In this document: positions 9,263 to 18,324 of the stretch, one piece after another
Layout: each line of letters begins with the position of its first letter
Numbering within the stretch: position 1 is the stretch's first letter
NCBI GenBank assembly: GCA_947469635.1
Contig: CANIRG010000016.1
Location: 1-32,610 of the forward strand
DNA from: Rhodospirillales bacterium
GTDB lineage: Bacteria > Pseudomonadota > Alphaproteobacteria > Reyranellales > Reyranellaceae
Length of the DNA stretch: 32,610 nucleotides
Direction: 5' to 3'
The notes under the pieces: model-generated
What the model was told of the DNA's origin: nothing
Seen by the model: the letters and a program-made list of their open reading frames with translations, nothing else
Databases searched by the model: none
Program-made: the position numbers and the translations under genes

Positions 9263-10324
9263 ATGAAAACACTGCCGCTGTTTCCGTCGTCGATCGTGGG
9301 TTCGATCCCGCGCCCTCTCGTCGTGCGCGAGCTGATCGAGAAGCCCGTGTGGGACGAGACCGACACCAACACCATGGATGCCGCCATCCGCTTCGTGGTG
9401 GCAATGCAGGAGCGCGCCGGCCTCGACGTGGTGAACGACGGCGAATGGCGCCGCCGTTCCTACATCGGCGTCATCGCCGAGCTGGCGCACGGCTTCACCC
9501 TCGAGATCAATCCCGCCGACGGGCGGCCCTGGACCGTCGTGACCGAGACGCTCACGCCCAAGCCGGCCGGCTTCATCGCGGCCGAGGCGAAGTTCGTGAA
9601 GCAGGTCGCCAAGGTCGCGACCAAGATCACCCTGCCGGCGCCGGCGCTGCTGGGCGAGCGCCTGTGGGATGCCGAGCGCTCCAAGCCGGCCTATCCCGAC
9701 CGCGACGATTTCGTGCGCGCCTGCGTGGCGCCGCTGCGCGCCGAGATCGCGCTGCTGCAGGACATGGGCGTGGAGATCGTGCAGATCGACGATCCGCACC
9801 TCTGCCTGTTCGTCGATCCCGACGTGCGCCGGAAGTACGACAATCCCGACCGTGCCGCCGACTTCGCCGTCGACATGATCAACGAGACGGTGAAGGGCTT
9901 TGGCGGCATCAAGTTCGCCGTCCACCTCTGCCGCCGCGCCGGCGCCCGCGTACGTGGCGAGAAGCACCATGCCGGCACCTACGGTCCGATCCTGCCCCAG
10001 CTCAACAAGCTCCAGGTCCAGCATCTCACGATGGAGTTCACGGCCGCGGGCGCCGACGATCTCGAGAGCCTGGGCCGCCTGCGCGAGGATTTCGAATTGG
10101 GTCTGGGTGTGGTCGACGTGACGCCCGGCGCTCCCGAGGCTGCTACGCTCATCGCCTCCCGCGTCGAGCGGGCACTGACGCGCATCGACAAGAAGCGCAT
10201 CACCCTCAACCCCGATTGCGGCTTCGCGCCGGGCTCGGCCGCCAAGGTCGACACCGACGAGGTCTATCTCAAGCTCAAGGCCGAAGCCGAGGCCGCCCGG
10301 ATGCTGCGCGAGAAGTACGCGTAG
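9263..10324 (+). CDS. MetE C-terminal-like (cobalamin-independent methionine synthase family) zinc methyltransferase
   Basis: The 353-residue protein corresponds to the C-terminal catalytic barrel of MetE without the N-terminal duplicated domain. The zinc site is readable: His221 and Cys223 in AVHLCRR, Glu258 in TMEFT and Cys319 in NPDCGFAPG, matching the His-Cys-Glu-Cys ligands of MetE. The early GSIPRP and NDGEWRR motifs fit the family. Such short 'core' proteins activate a thiol for alkyl transfer; related members handle substrates other than homocysteine, for example epoxyalkane:coenzyme M transferase. It lies 7 bp after the nucleotidyltransferase gene and closes the importer operon. Its role beside a phosphonate-type transporter is unknown; a methyl or alkyl transfer involving the imported compound is speculation. 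Confidence 0.85.
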   Translation: MKTLPLFPSSIVGSIPRPLVVRELIEKPVWDETDTNTMDAAIRFVVAMQERAGLDVVNDGEWRRRSYIGVIAELAHGFTLEINPADGRPWTVVTETLTPKPAGFIAAEAKFVKQVAKVATKITLPAPALLGERLWDAERSKPAYPDRDDFVRACVAPLRAEIALLQDMGVEIVQIDDPHLCLFVDPDVRRKYDNPDRAADFAVDMINETVKGFGGIKFAVHLCRRAGARVRGEKHHAGTYGPILPQLNKLQVQHLTMEFTAAGADDLESLGRLREDFELGLGVVDVTPGAPEAATLIASRVERALTRIDKKRITLNPDCGFAPGSAAKVDTDEVYLKLKAEAEAARMLREKYA

Positions 10325-10327
10325 TCC

Positions 10328-10357
10328 CTTTCCTCCCCATTCAAATGGGGAGGAAAG
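10328..10357. terminator. Bidirectional hairpin between convergent genes
   Basis: CTTTCCTCCCCAT (10328-10340) and ATGGGGAGGAAAG (10345-10357) form a perfect 13-bp stem with a TCAA loop. It lies 3 bp after the stop of the MetE-like gene and 16 bp after the stop of the convergent metallophosphoesterase. A strong U tract is absent on both sides, so the termination role is inferred from position and stem strength. Confidence 0.65.
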
Positions 10358-10373
10358 ATCAGAGCGAGAAAAC

Positions 10374-11162
10374 TCAGAGCAAAAACGTGTTCGTGCGATC
10401 CAGGAAGTCGTGCATGTGCACGATCATCTGGTCGTCTTCGAGCAGGCAGACGCCGTAGGCGGGCGGCTCGTGGCTGCCGGCGATGCGGCCTTCGATGACG
10501 AAGTCGAGCGCCACCTGGTGGCTGGTGGCGCGCAGGGTCGAGATCGGGATGCCGCGCCAGCTTCCTGCCACCGGCCGGTGTAGATGGCCGAAGAAGAGGT
10601 GGCGGATATTGGTCCGGCCTTCGATGGCGTCGTGGAAGGGCTTGGGCTCCAGCAGCGAGATATCGTCCATGCGCTTCAGCCGCACCTTGAAGGGCGGATG
10701 ATGCATGAAGACGATCACCGGCCGATTGCCCGCTTGGTCGAGCGTCGATTTCAGCCAGGCGCCGCGCTTCTCGCAGAAGGTGCCCCAGGGCTTGCCGGGC
10801 TCGTTGGTGTCCAGGCAGATGCCCAGCACGCCCTCGCCCATCTCGAAGCTGTACTGGATGAAGCCGTTGTCGTCGACCTGGGTGGCCGGAAAGGCCGCGC
10901 GGAAGTTCGCGCGGTCGTCGTGGTTGCCGACCAGCATGTGATAGGGGATCGTGAGCTTGTCGAACTCGCGCCGCAGCGCCGCGTAGGCCTCCGGCTGGCC
11001 CTTGTGGCAGAGGTCGCCGGTCACGACGGCATAGGCCGCATCACCGTGATTGCGGTTCACGTCGGCGATGCACATCGCCAGCCGGTCGATCGGATTGAGG
11101 CCGTACAGCAGCTCCCCCGGCGGGACGAGATGGGTATCGGTGATGTGGATGAATTTCAGCAT
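10374..11162 (-). CDS. Calcineurin-like metallophosphoesterase (GpdQ/CpdA-type phosphodiesterase)
   Basis: The 262-residue protein carries the dinuclear-metal phosphodiesterase motifs in order: ITDTHL (about 6-11), VTGDLCHKG (about 47-55), GNHDDR (about 77-82), MHHPPF (about 154-159) and FGHLHRP (about 194-200). The set fits class III cyclic-nucleotide or glycerophosphodiester phosphodiesterases (CpdA, GpdQ). I start it at ATG 11162, preceded by ACAGGAC, because MLKFIHITDTH is the normal N-terminus; the track adds 20 unlikely residues. It converges on the phosphonate-type operon and could cleave a phosphodiester or phosphonate monoester in the same pathway (inference). Cyclic AMP hydrolysis is the alternative. 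Confidence 0.88.
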   Translation of the reverse strand: MLKFIHITDTHLVPPGELLYGLNPIDRLAMCIADVNRNHGDAAYAVVTGDLCHKGQPEAYAALRREFDKLTIPYHMLVGNHDDRANFRAAFPATQVDDNGFIQYSFEMGEGVLGICLDTNEPGKPWGTFCEKRGAWLKSTLDQAGNRPVIVFMHHPPFKVRLKRMDDISLLEPKPFHDAIEGRTNIRHLFFGHLHRPVAGSWRGIPISTLRATSHQVALDFVIEGRIAGSHEPPAYGVCLLEDDQMIVHMHDFLDRTNTFLL

Positions 11163-11294
11163 CGTCCTGTATTCCGTCGCCCTCGGGCAGTAGCGACCGT
11201 ATTCGTTGGGTCGGCTCGACACTTCTATGATGGCTAGCGTCGTAACGCCTTACCAAAGGTGACCGTTATTTTTCTGTTATTTTAACGGGAGCGG

Positions 11295-11325
11295 CACCCC
11301 TTCGCCGCACCGCGGCGAAGGGGTG
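11295..11325 (-). terminator. GC-rich hairpin after the solute-binding-protein gene
   Basis: CACCCCTTCGCCG (11295-11307) pairs perfectly with CGGCGAAGGGGTG (11313-11325) around a 5-nt loop, 15 bp past the stop of the minus-strand binding-protein gene at 11341. It probably ends the eight-gene minus-strand operon. The remaining gap to 11163 is AT-rich in part (a TTATTTTTCTGTTATTTT stretch at about 11266-11283) and must hold the promoter of the metallophosphoesterase, but I see no confident -35/-10 pair. Confidence 0.7.
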
Positions 11326-11340
11326 GCCGTGAGCAATCCT

Positions 11341-12600
11341 CTACTTGGGCAGCAGCGCCTGCGTGTCGGCCGTCATCTTTTTCAGCACGTCATCGGGCTT
11401 GCCGCTGCCGTTCACGACGGTCTGCAGATGGTCCTTGATCACGTCTGTGATCTTGAGCCCGTTCTCGCCGGGGAAGGCATACCAGGCGGTCATGCTCGGC
11501 AGCTGGCTGATGGCGACCTGGTGGTTCGGGTTGGCGGCGTAGAACTCGCCCAGCATCTTGGGGTCCTTGGCCGGCAGCGCATTGGCCGGGAAGTAGCCGG
11601 TGCCCTTGACCATGATGGTGGCGCCGACGGGGCCGGTGGCGAACTTGATGTATTCCCACGCGGCCTTCTGCTTGGCCGGATCCTTGGCCAGCATCATGGC
11701 GACGTTGCCGCCGGCGGGCAGGCGGCTGTCGGCGCCGGCGCCCAGCGGGAAGCGGGCGGTGCGGAGCGCGAACACGCCCTGCGTCTGCTTGGTGACGCCG
11801 CCCAGGCGCGAGGTCGAGTGCGCCCAGATGCCGAGACGGCCGGCCACGAAATCCTGCAGCGCGGTTGCCTGGCTGATGTCGCCCATCGTGCCGTCGCTCA
11901 CCATGCGGCCGAGCGTGGTGATCGCCTTCTGGCCCGGCGGGCCGTCGAAGGCCACCTTCTTCTCGTCGGCCGACAGCATCGTGCCGCCGTTGGAGAAGAC
12001 CAGCGATTGCCACATCCAGTTGCCGGTGATGTCCCAGTCGTAGTGGAAGCCGCGGACCTTGTTGGCCGGATCGTTGATCTTCTTGGCCAGCGCGAAGATG
12101 CCGTCCCAGGTCGCCGGGAACTTGTCGGGGTCGCCGCCGGCCTTCTTCACCAGGTCGGCGTTGAAATAGATGATCGGCGTCGAGAGCGAGAAGCCCATGC
12201 CGTACTGCTTGCCCTTGACCTGGCCCAGCGTCAGCAGCGCGCCGTCGTAGCCCTTGGTCGCCCAGTCCTTTTCCGCCGCGATGAAGCTGTCGAGCGGGAT
12301 GGCGATGTTGCGGTCGGCGAGGATACGCTGGCGGTTGAGGCCCTGAAACGTCACGTCCGGGAGCTGGCCGGTCACGGCGTTGCGCAGCACCTGCTGCGTC
12401 GCGTCCTCGTATTCCTTGGTCGGCTGGGTGAACTTGACCTTGATGGTCGGGTTCGCCGCCATGAACTGCTTGGCGATCTCCTCCTGCACTTCCTTGAAGA
12501 TGTCGGGGATCGCGTACTGGACCGTGATCTCGGTCTGTGCCGCCGCGGAGCCCGCGACGAAGGCCGCGGCTGCGGCCGCAATCGTCATCAACTTGCGCAT
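11341..12600 (-). CDS. Extracellular solute-binding protein, family 1 (sugar-type ABC transporter)
   Basis: The 419-residue protein starts with a signal peptide (MRKLMTIAAAAAAFVAGSAAAQT, cleavage likely after SAAA). The mature part has the family-1 pattern: an early VQYAIPDIF strand, QFMAANPTIKV, a tryptophan-rich middle (WDITGNWMWQSL) and a C-terminal AWEYIKFATGP helix, as in UgpB/MalE-type proteins. It would bind a sugar, polyol or glycerol-phosphate-like ligand in the periplasm. It is the last gene of the operon, 56 bp after the second permease, with an excellent Shine-Dalgarno (AGGAGGGACAG), which fits the need for excess binding protein. The ligand is unknown. Confidence 0.93.
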   Translation of the reverse strand: MRKLMTIAAAAAAFVAGSAAAQTEITVQYAIPDIFKEVQEEIAKQFMAANPTIKVKFTQPTKEYEDATQQVLRNAVTGQLPDVTFQGLNRQRILADRNIAIPLDSFIAAEKDWATKGYDGALLTLGQVKGKQYGMGFSLSTPIIYFNADLVKKAGGDPDKFPATWDGIFALAKKINDPANKVRGFHYDWDITGNWMWQSLVFSNGGTMLSADEKKVAFDGPPGQKAITTLGRMVSDGTMGDISQATALQDFVAGRLGIWAHSTSRLGGVTKQTQGVFALRTARFPLGAGADSRLPAGGNVAMMLAKDPAKQKAAWEYIKFATGPVGATIMVKGTGYFPANALPAKDPKMLGEFYAANPNHQVAISQLPSMTAWYAFPGENGLKITDVIKDHLQTVVNGSGKPDDVLKKMTADTQALLPK

Positions 12601-12656
12601 CGTTCTGTCCCTCCTGAGACGCTTCCTCTGTCACACGGCTATGTTGCCGTTTTCCT

Positions 12657-13490
12657 TCATCCCTTCATGCCGCTCAGCGTAACGCCCTCGATGAAGCGGC
12701 GTTGGGCGGCGAGGAAGAGCAATACCAGCGGCGCTGTGATTACCACTGTTCCGGCCATGAGAGGCCCGAAATCGCTGCCCGCCTCCTCGTTGCGGAAGAA
12801 TAGCGTGCCGAGCGGCGGCGTGGCGAGGTCGCCGGTCTGGATGACGATCAATGGCCAGAAGAAATCGTTCCAATGAGTGACGATCGAGATGACGCCGAAA
12901 GCCAGCATGGCGGGCATCGCCAGCGGCAGCATGATCCGGCACAGGATCTCGAACTCGCCCAGCCCGTCGATGCGGGCGGCGTTCATCAGGTCGTCGGGCA
13001 CGGTCTTGAAGAACTGCCGCATCAGGAAGATGCCGAAGGCCGAGAAGGCAAAGGGCAGGATCAGGGCGGCGTAGCTGTCGAGCAGGCCCAGCTGGTAAAG
13101 CATGACATAGCGCGGGATCGCCGGTGCCTGGGCGGGGATCATGAGGCCGATCAGCACCAGGGCGAACAGCACGTCGCGGCCGCGGAACCGCAGCTTGGCC
13201 AGCGCATAGGCGCAGGGCAGCGCCACGGCGAGCTGCAGCGCGAAGATGCCGGCCGTCACGATCACGCCGTTCAGCAGGTAGCGCAGCAGCGGCACCTTGG
13301 TGAAGGCCTTGTGGTAGTTCTCGGCCGCGAACCATTTGTGCGGCAGCAGGGAGAGCTGGGTCGAGAAGATCTCGTTGGGCGGCTTCAGCGACGTCGACAC
13401 CATCCACACGAACGGCGCCAGCACGATCACGAGGCCGAGCCACAGCACGACGTGGCGCAACAGCTGGCCGAGGAGGGGACGGCGGTTCAT
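12657..13490 (-). CDS. Sugar ABC transporter permease, MalG/UgpE type
   Basis: The 277-residue protein has the carbohydrate-uptake-1 permease pattern: a first helix (VVLWLGLVIVLAPFVWMVSTSLK), then LRNG-like spacing and the EAA loop MNAARIDGLGEFEILCRIMLP at about 190-210, which contacts the ATPase. Late helices include the WNDFFWPLI motif typical of MalG-like proteins. The true start is ATG 13490, which forms an ATGA overlap with the upstream permease stop; the long track ORF beginning at 14144 is a shadow extension into that gene. It forms a heterodimeric channel with that permease. Confidence 0.92.
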   Translation of the reverse strand: MNRRPLLGQLLRHVVLWLGLVIVLAPFVWMVSTSLKPPNEIFSTQLSLLPHKWFAAENYHKAFTKVPLLRYLLNGVIVTAGIFALQLAVALPCAYALAKLRFRGRDVLFALVLIGLMIPAQAPAIPRYVMLYQLGLLDSYAALILPFAFSAFGIFLMRQFFKTVPDDLMNAARIDGLGEFEILCRIMLPLAMPAMLAFGVISIVTHWNDFFWPLIVIQTGDLATPPLGTLFFRNEEAGSDFGPLMAGTVVITAPLVLLFLAAQRRFIEGVTLSGMKG

Positions 13491-14377
13491 CCGTAATGCG
13501 TCCTCTTTTCGCCAACGCGGACCTGCAGGAGCGTGAGCGCCAGCACGACCACGAGGAAGACCACGGTGATGGCGGCGCCATAGCCGGTGCGGAAGAAATT
13601 GAAGGCCTCGGTGTACATCGTATAGAGTAGCACCTCGGTCGCCTTGTTGGGCCCGCCCTTGGTCAGCACCTCGACGGTGTCGAAGACCTGGAAGGAGCGG
13701 ATGCCCGACACCACGGTGACGAACAGCGTCGTCGGTCCCAGCATCGGCCAGGTCACGCACCGGAAGCGTTCCCAGGCCGAGGAGGCGCCGTCGATCTCGG
13801 CCGCCTCGTAGAGGTCGCCCGGGATGGACTTCAGGCCGGCCATGAACAGCACCATGTTGAGCCCGACCGACTGCCAGATGCCGATGCCCGCCAGGGTGAA
13901 CAGGGCGCGGTCGGGATTCTTCAGCCAGTCTCCGCCCTTCATGCCGAACTGCTCCACAACGACGTTCACGAGGCCGACCGTGGGATGCAGCAGGAACTCC
14001 CAGACCACGGCCATGGCGATCAGGGTGGAGGTCACCGGCAGGAAGTAGGCGGCACGGTAGAAGCTGCGGCCGGTGCCGACGCCTTCGATCAGCATGGCGA
14101 GGCCGAGGCCGAGGAACACCGAGCCCGGCACCACGACAAAGCAATAGACGAAGGTGTTGCCAAAGCTCTTCCAGAAGACGCGGTCGCCGAACAGCTGGAC
14201 GTAGTTGCCGATGCCGACGAAGTTCATCGTGGCCGACCCGAGCTGCCAGTCGGTCAGCGACAAAGCGAAGACGGCGACAGTGGGCCCGGCCAGCAGCACC
14301 ACGAACAGCGATACCGCTGGCGAGATCAGCGTCCAGGCGATCCGACCCTCAACCACGGACCCGCACTCCCTTGGCAT
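13487..14377 (-). CDS. Sugar ABC transporter permease, MalF/UgpA type
   Basis: The 296-residue protein has about six hydrophobic helices and the EAA loop [25 protein letters not shown] at about 190-210 (signature EAAEIDGA), diagnostic for carbohydrate ABC permeases. The [16 protein letters not shown] segment after helix one is typical of UgpA-type proteins. The track start (ATG 14377) overlaps the ATPase gene by 29 bp. A GTG at 14356 inside GTGGTTGA would cut the overlap to 8 bp and is a reasonable alternative because MPRECGS is unlike family N-termini. It is coupled to the following permease by an ATGA overlap. Confidence 0.92.
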   Translation of the reverse strand: MPRECGSVVEGRIAWTLISPAVSLFVVLLAGPTVAVFALSLTDWQLGSATMNFVGIGNYVQLFGDRVFWKSFGNTFVYCFVVVPGSVFLGLGLAMLIEGVGTGRSFYRAAYFLPVTSTLIAMAVVWEFLLHPTVGLVNVVVEQFGMKGGDWLKNPDRALFTLAGIGIWQSVGLNMVLFMAGLKSIPGDLYEAAEIDGASSAWERFRCVTWPMLGPTTLFVTVVSGIRSFQVFDTVEVLTKGGPNKATEVLLYTMYTEAFNFFRTGYGAAITVVFLVVVLALTLLQVRVGEKRTHYG

Positions 14378-15413
14378 CGAAGCGCAGCGTCCGGCCGGGC
14401 AGCGGGCGCAATCCCACCGCCTCGCCGCGCTGGGGATCGCGGTCGCTCAACGCGTCGAGGCGGGCGATCAGCGGCAGCGCCACGCCCGGCACCTCGACAT
14501 GAACCAGGCTCTCCGAACCCATATGCTCGACCAGGCGGATGCGACCGGCCATGGCGCCCGCTGCGTCGGCCGCCACCAGCTCCATCGCCTCGGGCCGAAC
14601 GGCCTGGAAGCCGCCATCGACCGGGATGACGTTGATCTTGGGGCTGCCGACGAACTCGGCGACGGCCAGCGTCTCGGGATCGTCGTAGAGCTTCCGCGGC
14701 GGCGCCACCTGCTGCAGCTTGCCGGCCAGCATGACGGCGACGCGGTCGGACATGGTCATGGCCTCGGCCTGGTCGTGCGTCACGTAGATCATGGTGACGC
14801 CCAGCCGCCGCTGCAGCTCGGTCAGCTCCGCCCGCATCTGCACCCGGAGCTTGGCGTCGAGGTTGCTGAGCGGCTCATCGAGCAGGAAGGCCGCGGGATG
14901 ACGCACCATCGCGCGGCCCAGCGCCACCCGCTGCTTCTGGCCGCCCGAGAGCTGTCCCGGCTTGCGATCGAGGAGCTGACCGATGTCGAGCGACTGCGCC
15001 ACGTCGGCGACTTCACGGGCGATGCCGGCGCGGGCTGCGCGCGTGCCGGGAAGAAACCGGCCGATGAAGGGCAGGCGCTGCCACGCATTCATGCGCCGCA
15101 TGGCGAGCGGCAGGCCGATGTTGCCGGCCACCGTCATATGCGGATAGAGCGCGTAGGACTGGAACACCATGGCGATGTCGCGGTCGCGGGCCCGCAGGCC
15201 GTCGACCCGCCGGCCGCCGATCGAGATCGCGCCCGAATCGTTCCTCTCCAGCCCGGCGATGATGCGGAGCAGGGTGGACTTGCCGCAGCCCGAGGGGCCC
15301 AGCAGCGTCAGGAACTCGCCGTCGGCGATGTCGAGCGAGACGTCGCGCAGCACTTCCACGGCGCCGAAGCTCTTGGTGACGCCGTCGAGCGATATCCCCG
15401 CCTTCTTCGTCAT
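14349..15413 (-). CDS. Sugar-type ABC transporter ATPase, UgpC/MalK family
   Basis: The 354-residue ATPase has Walker A (GPSGCGKST, about 39-47), Q-loop ([12 protein letters not shown]), signature ([14 protein letters not shown]), Walker B ([12 protein letters not shown]) and switch histidine (VTHDQAEAM), followed by a C-terminal TOBE-like region from about 240 with VRPEAMELV. An insertion of roughly 25 residues ([19 protein letters not shown]) sits between the Q-loop helices and the signature and is longer than in MalK. The start at ATG 15413 overlaps the stop of the DapA-family gene by four bases. It energises the two downstream permeases, and its operon position ties sugar-type import to the lyase upstream. 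Confidence 0.94.
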   Translation of the reverse strand: MTKKAGISLDGVTKSFGAVEVLRDVSLDIADGEFLTLLGPSGCGKSTLLRIIAGLERNDSGAISIGGRRVDGLRARDRDIAMVFQSYALYPHMTVAGNIGLPLAMRRMNAWQRLPFIGRFLPGTRAARAGIAREVADVAQSLDIGQLLDRKPGQLSGGQKQRVALGRAMVRHPAAFLLDEPLSNLDAKLRVQMRAELTELQRRLGVTMIYVTHDQAEAMTMSDRVAVMLAGKLQQVAPPRKLYDDPETLAVAEFVGSPKINVIPVDGGFQAVRPEAMELVAADAAGAMAGRIRLVEHMGSESLVHVEVPGVALPLIARLDALSDRDPQRGEAVGLRPLPGRTLRFDAKGVRVRG

Positions 15414-16327
15414 CTGGCCCACCGCAGCACCAGCGGATCGGTGCGGCGCGCGATCTCGATCAGGCCGGCGCGGGTGGCGGGATGCAGGGGCAGCACCGGA
15501 TGACGCGTCGCGCCGGAGCGGATGACGCCGCCTTCTTCCATCAGGACCTTGGCGGCGATCAGGCCGCATTGCCGGTTCTCGTAGTTGATCAGCGGCAGCC
15601 AATGCTGGTAGGCGGCCTCCGCAGCCGCCCGGTCGCCGGCCGCGAAGGGATCCATGACCTGGCGGATGCCGTCGGGATAGCCTGCGCCGGTCATCGCGCC
15701 GGTGGCGCCGGCGTCGAGGTCGGCCATCAGGGTGATGCCTTCCTCGCCGTCCCACGGACCCTCGATCGCGTCGCCGCCTTCGGCGATCAGCGCGCGCAGC
15801 TTGTTGGCGGCCTGCGGCACCTCGACCTTGAAGTAGGCGATGTTCGCGATCTCGCGCGCCATGCGGGCGAGCAGCGGCACCGACAGCGGCGTGCCGGCCA
15901 CCGGTGCATCCTGGATCATGACCGGAATCCTGATCGCATCGGAGACGCGGCGGAAGAAGTCGTAGATGGCCTGCTCGGGCACGCGGATGGTGGCGCCGTG
16001 ATAGGGCGGCATCACCATCACCATGGCGGCGCCGGCGGCCTCTGCCCGACGGCTGCGCTCGGCGCAGATCTGAGAGCCGAAGTGCGTCGTCGTCACGATC
16101 ACCGGCACGCGGCCGGCGACATGCGTCAGCACGCAGTCCATCACCTGTTCACGCTCTGCATCGGTCAGCACGAACTGCTCCGACCAGTTGGCGAGGATGC
16201 ACATGCCTTGCGAGCCGGCATCGATCATGAAGTCGGCGCAGCGCTTCTGGCCTTCGAGGTCGAGCTCGCCGTTCTGATCGAACACGGTGGGCGCCACGGG
16301 AAAGACGCCGCGATAGGCCGGTTTCAT
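15410..16327 (-). CDS. Dihydrodipicolinate synthase (DapA/NanA) family aldolase or dehydratase
   Basis: The 305-residue TIM-barrel protein has the DapA-family frame: [14 protein letters not shown] at the start, a PPYHG tyrosine at about 123-127 and the presumed Schiff-base lysine in YFKVE at about 164-168. The usual GTTGE substrate loop is replaced by ANWSEQ, so it is unlikely to be the lysine-pathway enzyme; sugar-acid or keto-acid lyases of this superfamily are more likely. ATG 16327 is preceded by AGGGAGAAG, while the longer track ORF runs back into tctA. It lies 14 bp after tctA and overlaps the ABC ATPase gene by four bases, so it sits between two uptake systems and probably acts on what one or both bring in. 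Confidence 0.9.
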   Translation of the reverse strand: MKPAYRGVFPVAPTVFDQNGELDLEGQKRCADFMIDAGSQGMCILANWSEQFVLTDAEREQVMDCVLTHVAGRVPVIVTTTHFGSQICAERSRRAEAAGAAMVMVMPPYHGATIRVPEQAIYDFFRRVSDAIRIPVMIQDAPVAGTPLSVPLLARMAREIANIAYFKVEVPQAANKLRALIAEGGDAIEGPWDGEEGITLMADLDAGATGAMTGAGYPDGIRQVMDPFAAGDRAAAEAAYQHWLPLINYENRQCGLIAAKVLMEEGGVIRSGATRHPVLPLHPATRAGLIEIARRTDPLVLRWAR

Positions 16328-16341
16328 CGCCAAGCTTCTCC

Positions 16342-17841
16342 CTAGGGTATGGGCCGTCGTGCGACGGCGACGAGACGCGCGATCAGCGGCCACAGCAGGA
16401 GCAGGAGACCGAGCGACATCAGGGTGGTGACCAGCGGATTGGCCCAGAAGATGGCGGGGGAGCCCTTGGACATGATGAGCGACTGGCGGAATGCATCCTC
16501 CGCCTTGTCGCCGATTACCATGGCCAGGACCATCGGTGCGATCGGATAGTCGAGCTTCTTGAAAATGTAACCGACGACGCCGAAGGCCAGCGCCAGCCAC
16601 AGATCGAACTCGCGGCTGGCGACCGTGTAGGCGCCGACGAAGCACACCACGACGATGATCGGCCCGATCACGGCGAAGGGCGTGCGCAGGATGGCGGCGA
16701 ACATCGGTACCGTCGTCAGCACCAGCACCACGGCCACGACATTGGCGAGATACATGCTGGCGATCAGGCCCCAGACGAAGTCCGGCCGTTCGATGAACAG
16801 CATTGGCCCGGGATTGAGCCCCCAGATCATCAGCCCGCCCAGCATGACCGCCGAGGTCGCCGATCCCGGCACGCCCAGCGCCAGCATCGGCAGCATGGCG
16901 CTGGTGCCGGCGGCGTGGTCGGCCGTCTCGGGTGAGATCACGCCTTCGGGCTCGCCCTGGCCGAAGCGTGCGCCCTTGCGCGAGAAGCGCTTGGCGAGGC
17001 CGTAGCTCATGAACGACGCGGCCGTGGGTCCGCCCGGCGTGATGCCCATCCAGCAGCCGATGGCGCCACTGCGCAGCAGCGCCAGCCAGTGGCGCGGCAT
17101 GTCGGCTGCGGTGCGCAGCACGTCGCGCAGGGAGAGGCGGGCCCTGATGCCGTCGATCTTGAGCCCCTCCTCGATCGTGACCACCAGCTCGCCCAGCCCG
17201 AACAGCCCGATGACGGCGACCAGGAAGCTGATGCCGGGGACGAGGCTGTCGAAGCCGTAGCTCAGCCGCAGGCTGCCCGAGATCGAGTCCATGCCGACGG
17301 CGGCCAGGGAAAAGCCGAGCCCGATCGAGACGATGGTCTTCAGCGGCGACGCGCCGCCCAGCCCGATGAAGCTGGCGAAGGCCAGGAAGTAGACAGCGAA
17401 ATATTCAGGGGAGCTGAACTTGAGCGCGAAGCGCGCGACCCAGCCCGACAGCAGGGTGATCAGCACCACGCCCAGCAGCGCGCCGAAGCCCGCCGACAGG
17501 AAAGCATAGCTCAGCGCCTCGGTCGCCCGTCCCTGCTTGGCCATGGGATAGCCGTCGAAGGTGGTGGCGACGGACGACGGCTCGCCCGGGATGTTGAACA
17601 GGATCGAGGTCGTCGAGCCGCCGAACAGCGCCCCCCAGTAGGTGCTGGTGAGCAGGATGATCGCCGCCACCGGGTCCATGGTGAAGGTGAGTGGCAGCAG
17701 CAGCGACACGCCGTTGGGAGCGCCCAGCCCTGGCAGGACGCCGACCAGCAGGCCCAGCATCACGCCGATCACCATCAGCATGACGTGATAGGCCGTGAGC
17801 GCCACGCCGAAGCCGTGCAGCAGGGAGGCAATGCCGTCCAT
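16342..17841 (-). CDS. tctA: Tripartite tricarboxylate transporter large permease TctA
   Basis: The 499-residue protein has about a dozen hydrophobic segments. It carries TctA signatures: GVLPGLGAPNGVSLLLPLTF near residues 34-53, FNIPGEPSSVATTFDGYPMA at about 82-101 and GITPGGPTAASFMSYGLAKR at about 267-286, followed by the PETADHAAGTSAMLPMLALGVPGS block. It couples uptake of a carboxylate to the ion gradient, using TctC as the binding protein. It lies 2 bp after tctB. Confidence 0.95.
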   Translation of the reverse strand: MDGIASLLHGFGVALTAYHVMLMVIGVMLGLLVGVLPGLGAPNGVSLLLPLTFTMDPVAAIILLTSTYWGALFGGSTTSILFNIPGEPSSVATTFDGYPMAKQGRATEALSYAFLSAGFGALLGVVLITLLSGWVARFALKFSSPEYFAVYFLAFASFIGLGGASPLKTIVSIGLGFSLAAVGMDSISGSLRLSYGFDSLVPGISFLVAVIGLFGLGELVVTIEEGLKIDGIRARLSLRDVLRTAADMPRHWLALLRSGAIGCWMGITPGGPTAASFMSYGLAKRFSRKGARFGQGEPEGVISPETADHAAGTSAMLPMLALGVPGSATSAVMLGGLMIWGLNPGPMLFIERPDFVWGLIASMYLANVVAVVLVLTTVPMFAAILRTPFAVIGPIIVVVCFVGAYTVASREFDLWLALAFGVVGYIFKKLDYPIAPMVLAMVIGDKAEDAFRQSLIMSKGSPAIFWANPLVTTLMSLGLLLLLWPLIARLVAVARRPIP

Positions 17842-17843
17842 CG

Positions 17844-18320
17844 CTATAGCCCGAGCATTCCCTCGAGCGGGCCCTTCAGCAGCGACACCTGAAAGGCTTT
17901 TTCGAGGAGGAGATAGAGGCCGATCGGCACGGCGACGGCGATCGGGAGAGCCACGCGCAGCCGGTACTTGGCCTGGAACACCATGGTCGCCAGCAGGTAG
18001 AGCGCCGTGGCGACATAGAGACCGAGCACGAGGCTTGCGATGACGAAGGCCACGATCGGCAGCGAGAAGGCGAGCACCGGGCGAAGCTGGGCCGCCGTCA
18101 GGAACGGTGTCGTGAACTTGCCGCGGGCAACGACGGTCTGCGCCACGATGCCGGCACTGGCCAGCGCCACGATGAGGCCGGTATAGAACGGGAACGTTCC
18201 CGGCTCGGGCCCTGACTTGCCCCAGCCGATGCCGTATTCGGTGGCGCCGATCATCGTGACGATGCCGAGCGCCGCCGTGGTGCCGGCCGTCGCCAGCTCG
18301 GCGGCATAGCGCGTGATCAT
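17844..18320 (-). CDS. tctB: Tripartite tricarboxylate transporter small membrane subunit TctB
   Basis: The 158-residue protein has four hydrophobic segments (about 10-30, 45-65, 85-110 and 115-145), the length and topology of TctB. The GPEPGTFPFYTGLIVALAS stretch after helix one is the family's most conserved piece. It forms the small membrane subunit beside TctA. It begins 4 bp after the tctC stop and ends 2 bp before tctA, so the three genes form a tight block. Primary sequence in this family is weakly conserved, so the call rests partly on position. Confidence 0.9.
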   Translation of the reverse strand: MITRYAAELATAGTTAALGIVTMIGATEYGIGWGKSGPEPGTFPFYTGLIVALASAGIVAQTVVARGKFTTPFLTAAQLRPVLAFSLPIVAFVIASLVLGLYVATALYLLATMVFQAKYRLRVALPIAVAVPIGLYLLLEKAFQVSLLKGPLEGMLGL

Positions 18321-18324
18321 GGCG

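Noticed and set aside
7570-9387. 605-residue minus-strand ORF antisense to phnE and the nucleotidyltransferase
   Set aside because: It is an antisense shadow. The plus-strand genes have clear families, overlapping starts and stops, and continuous operon structure.
11323-12876. 517-residue plus-strand ORF antisense to the solute-binding protein gene
   Set aside because: It shows the His/Arg/Val-rich pattern of a shadow frame with no signal peptide or domain. The minus strand has a signal peptide and a strong AGGAGG site.
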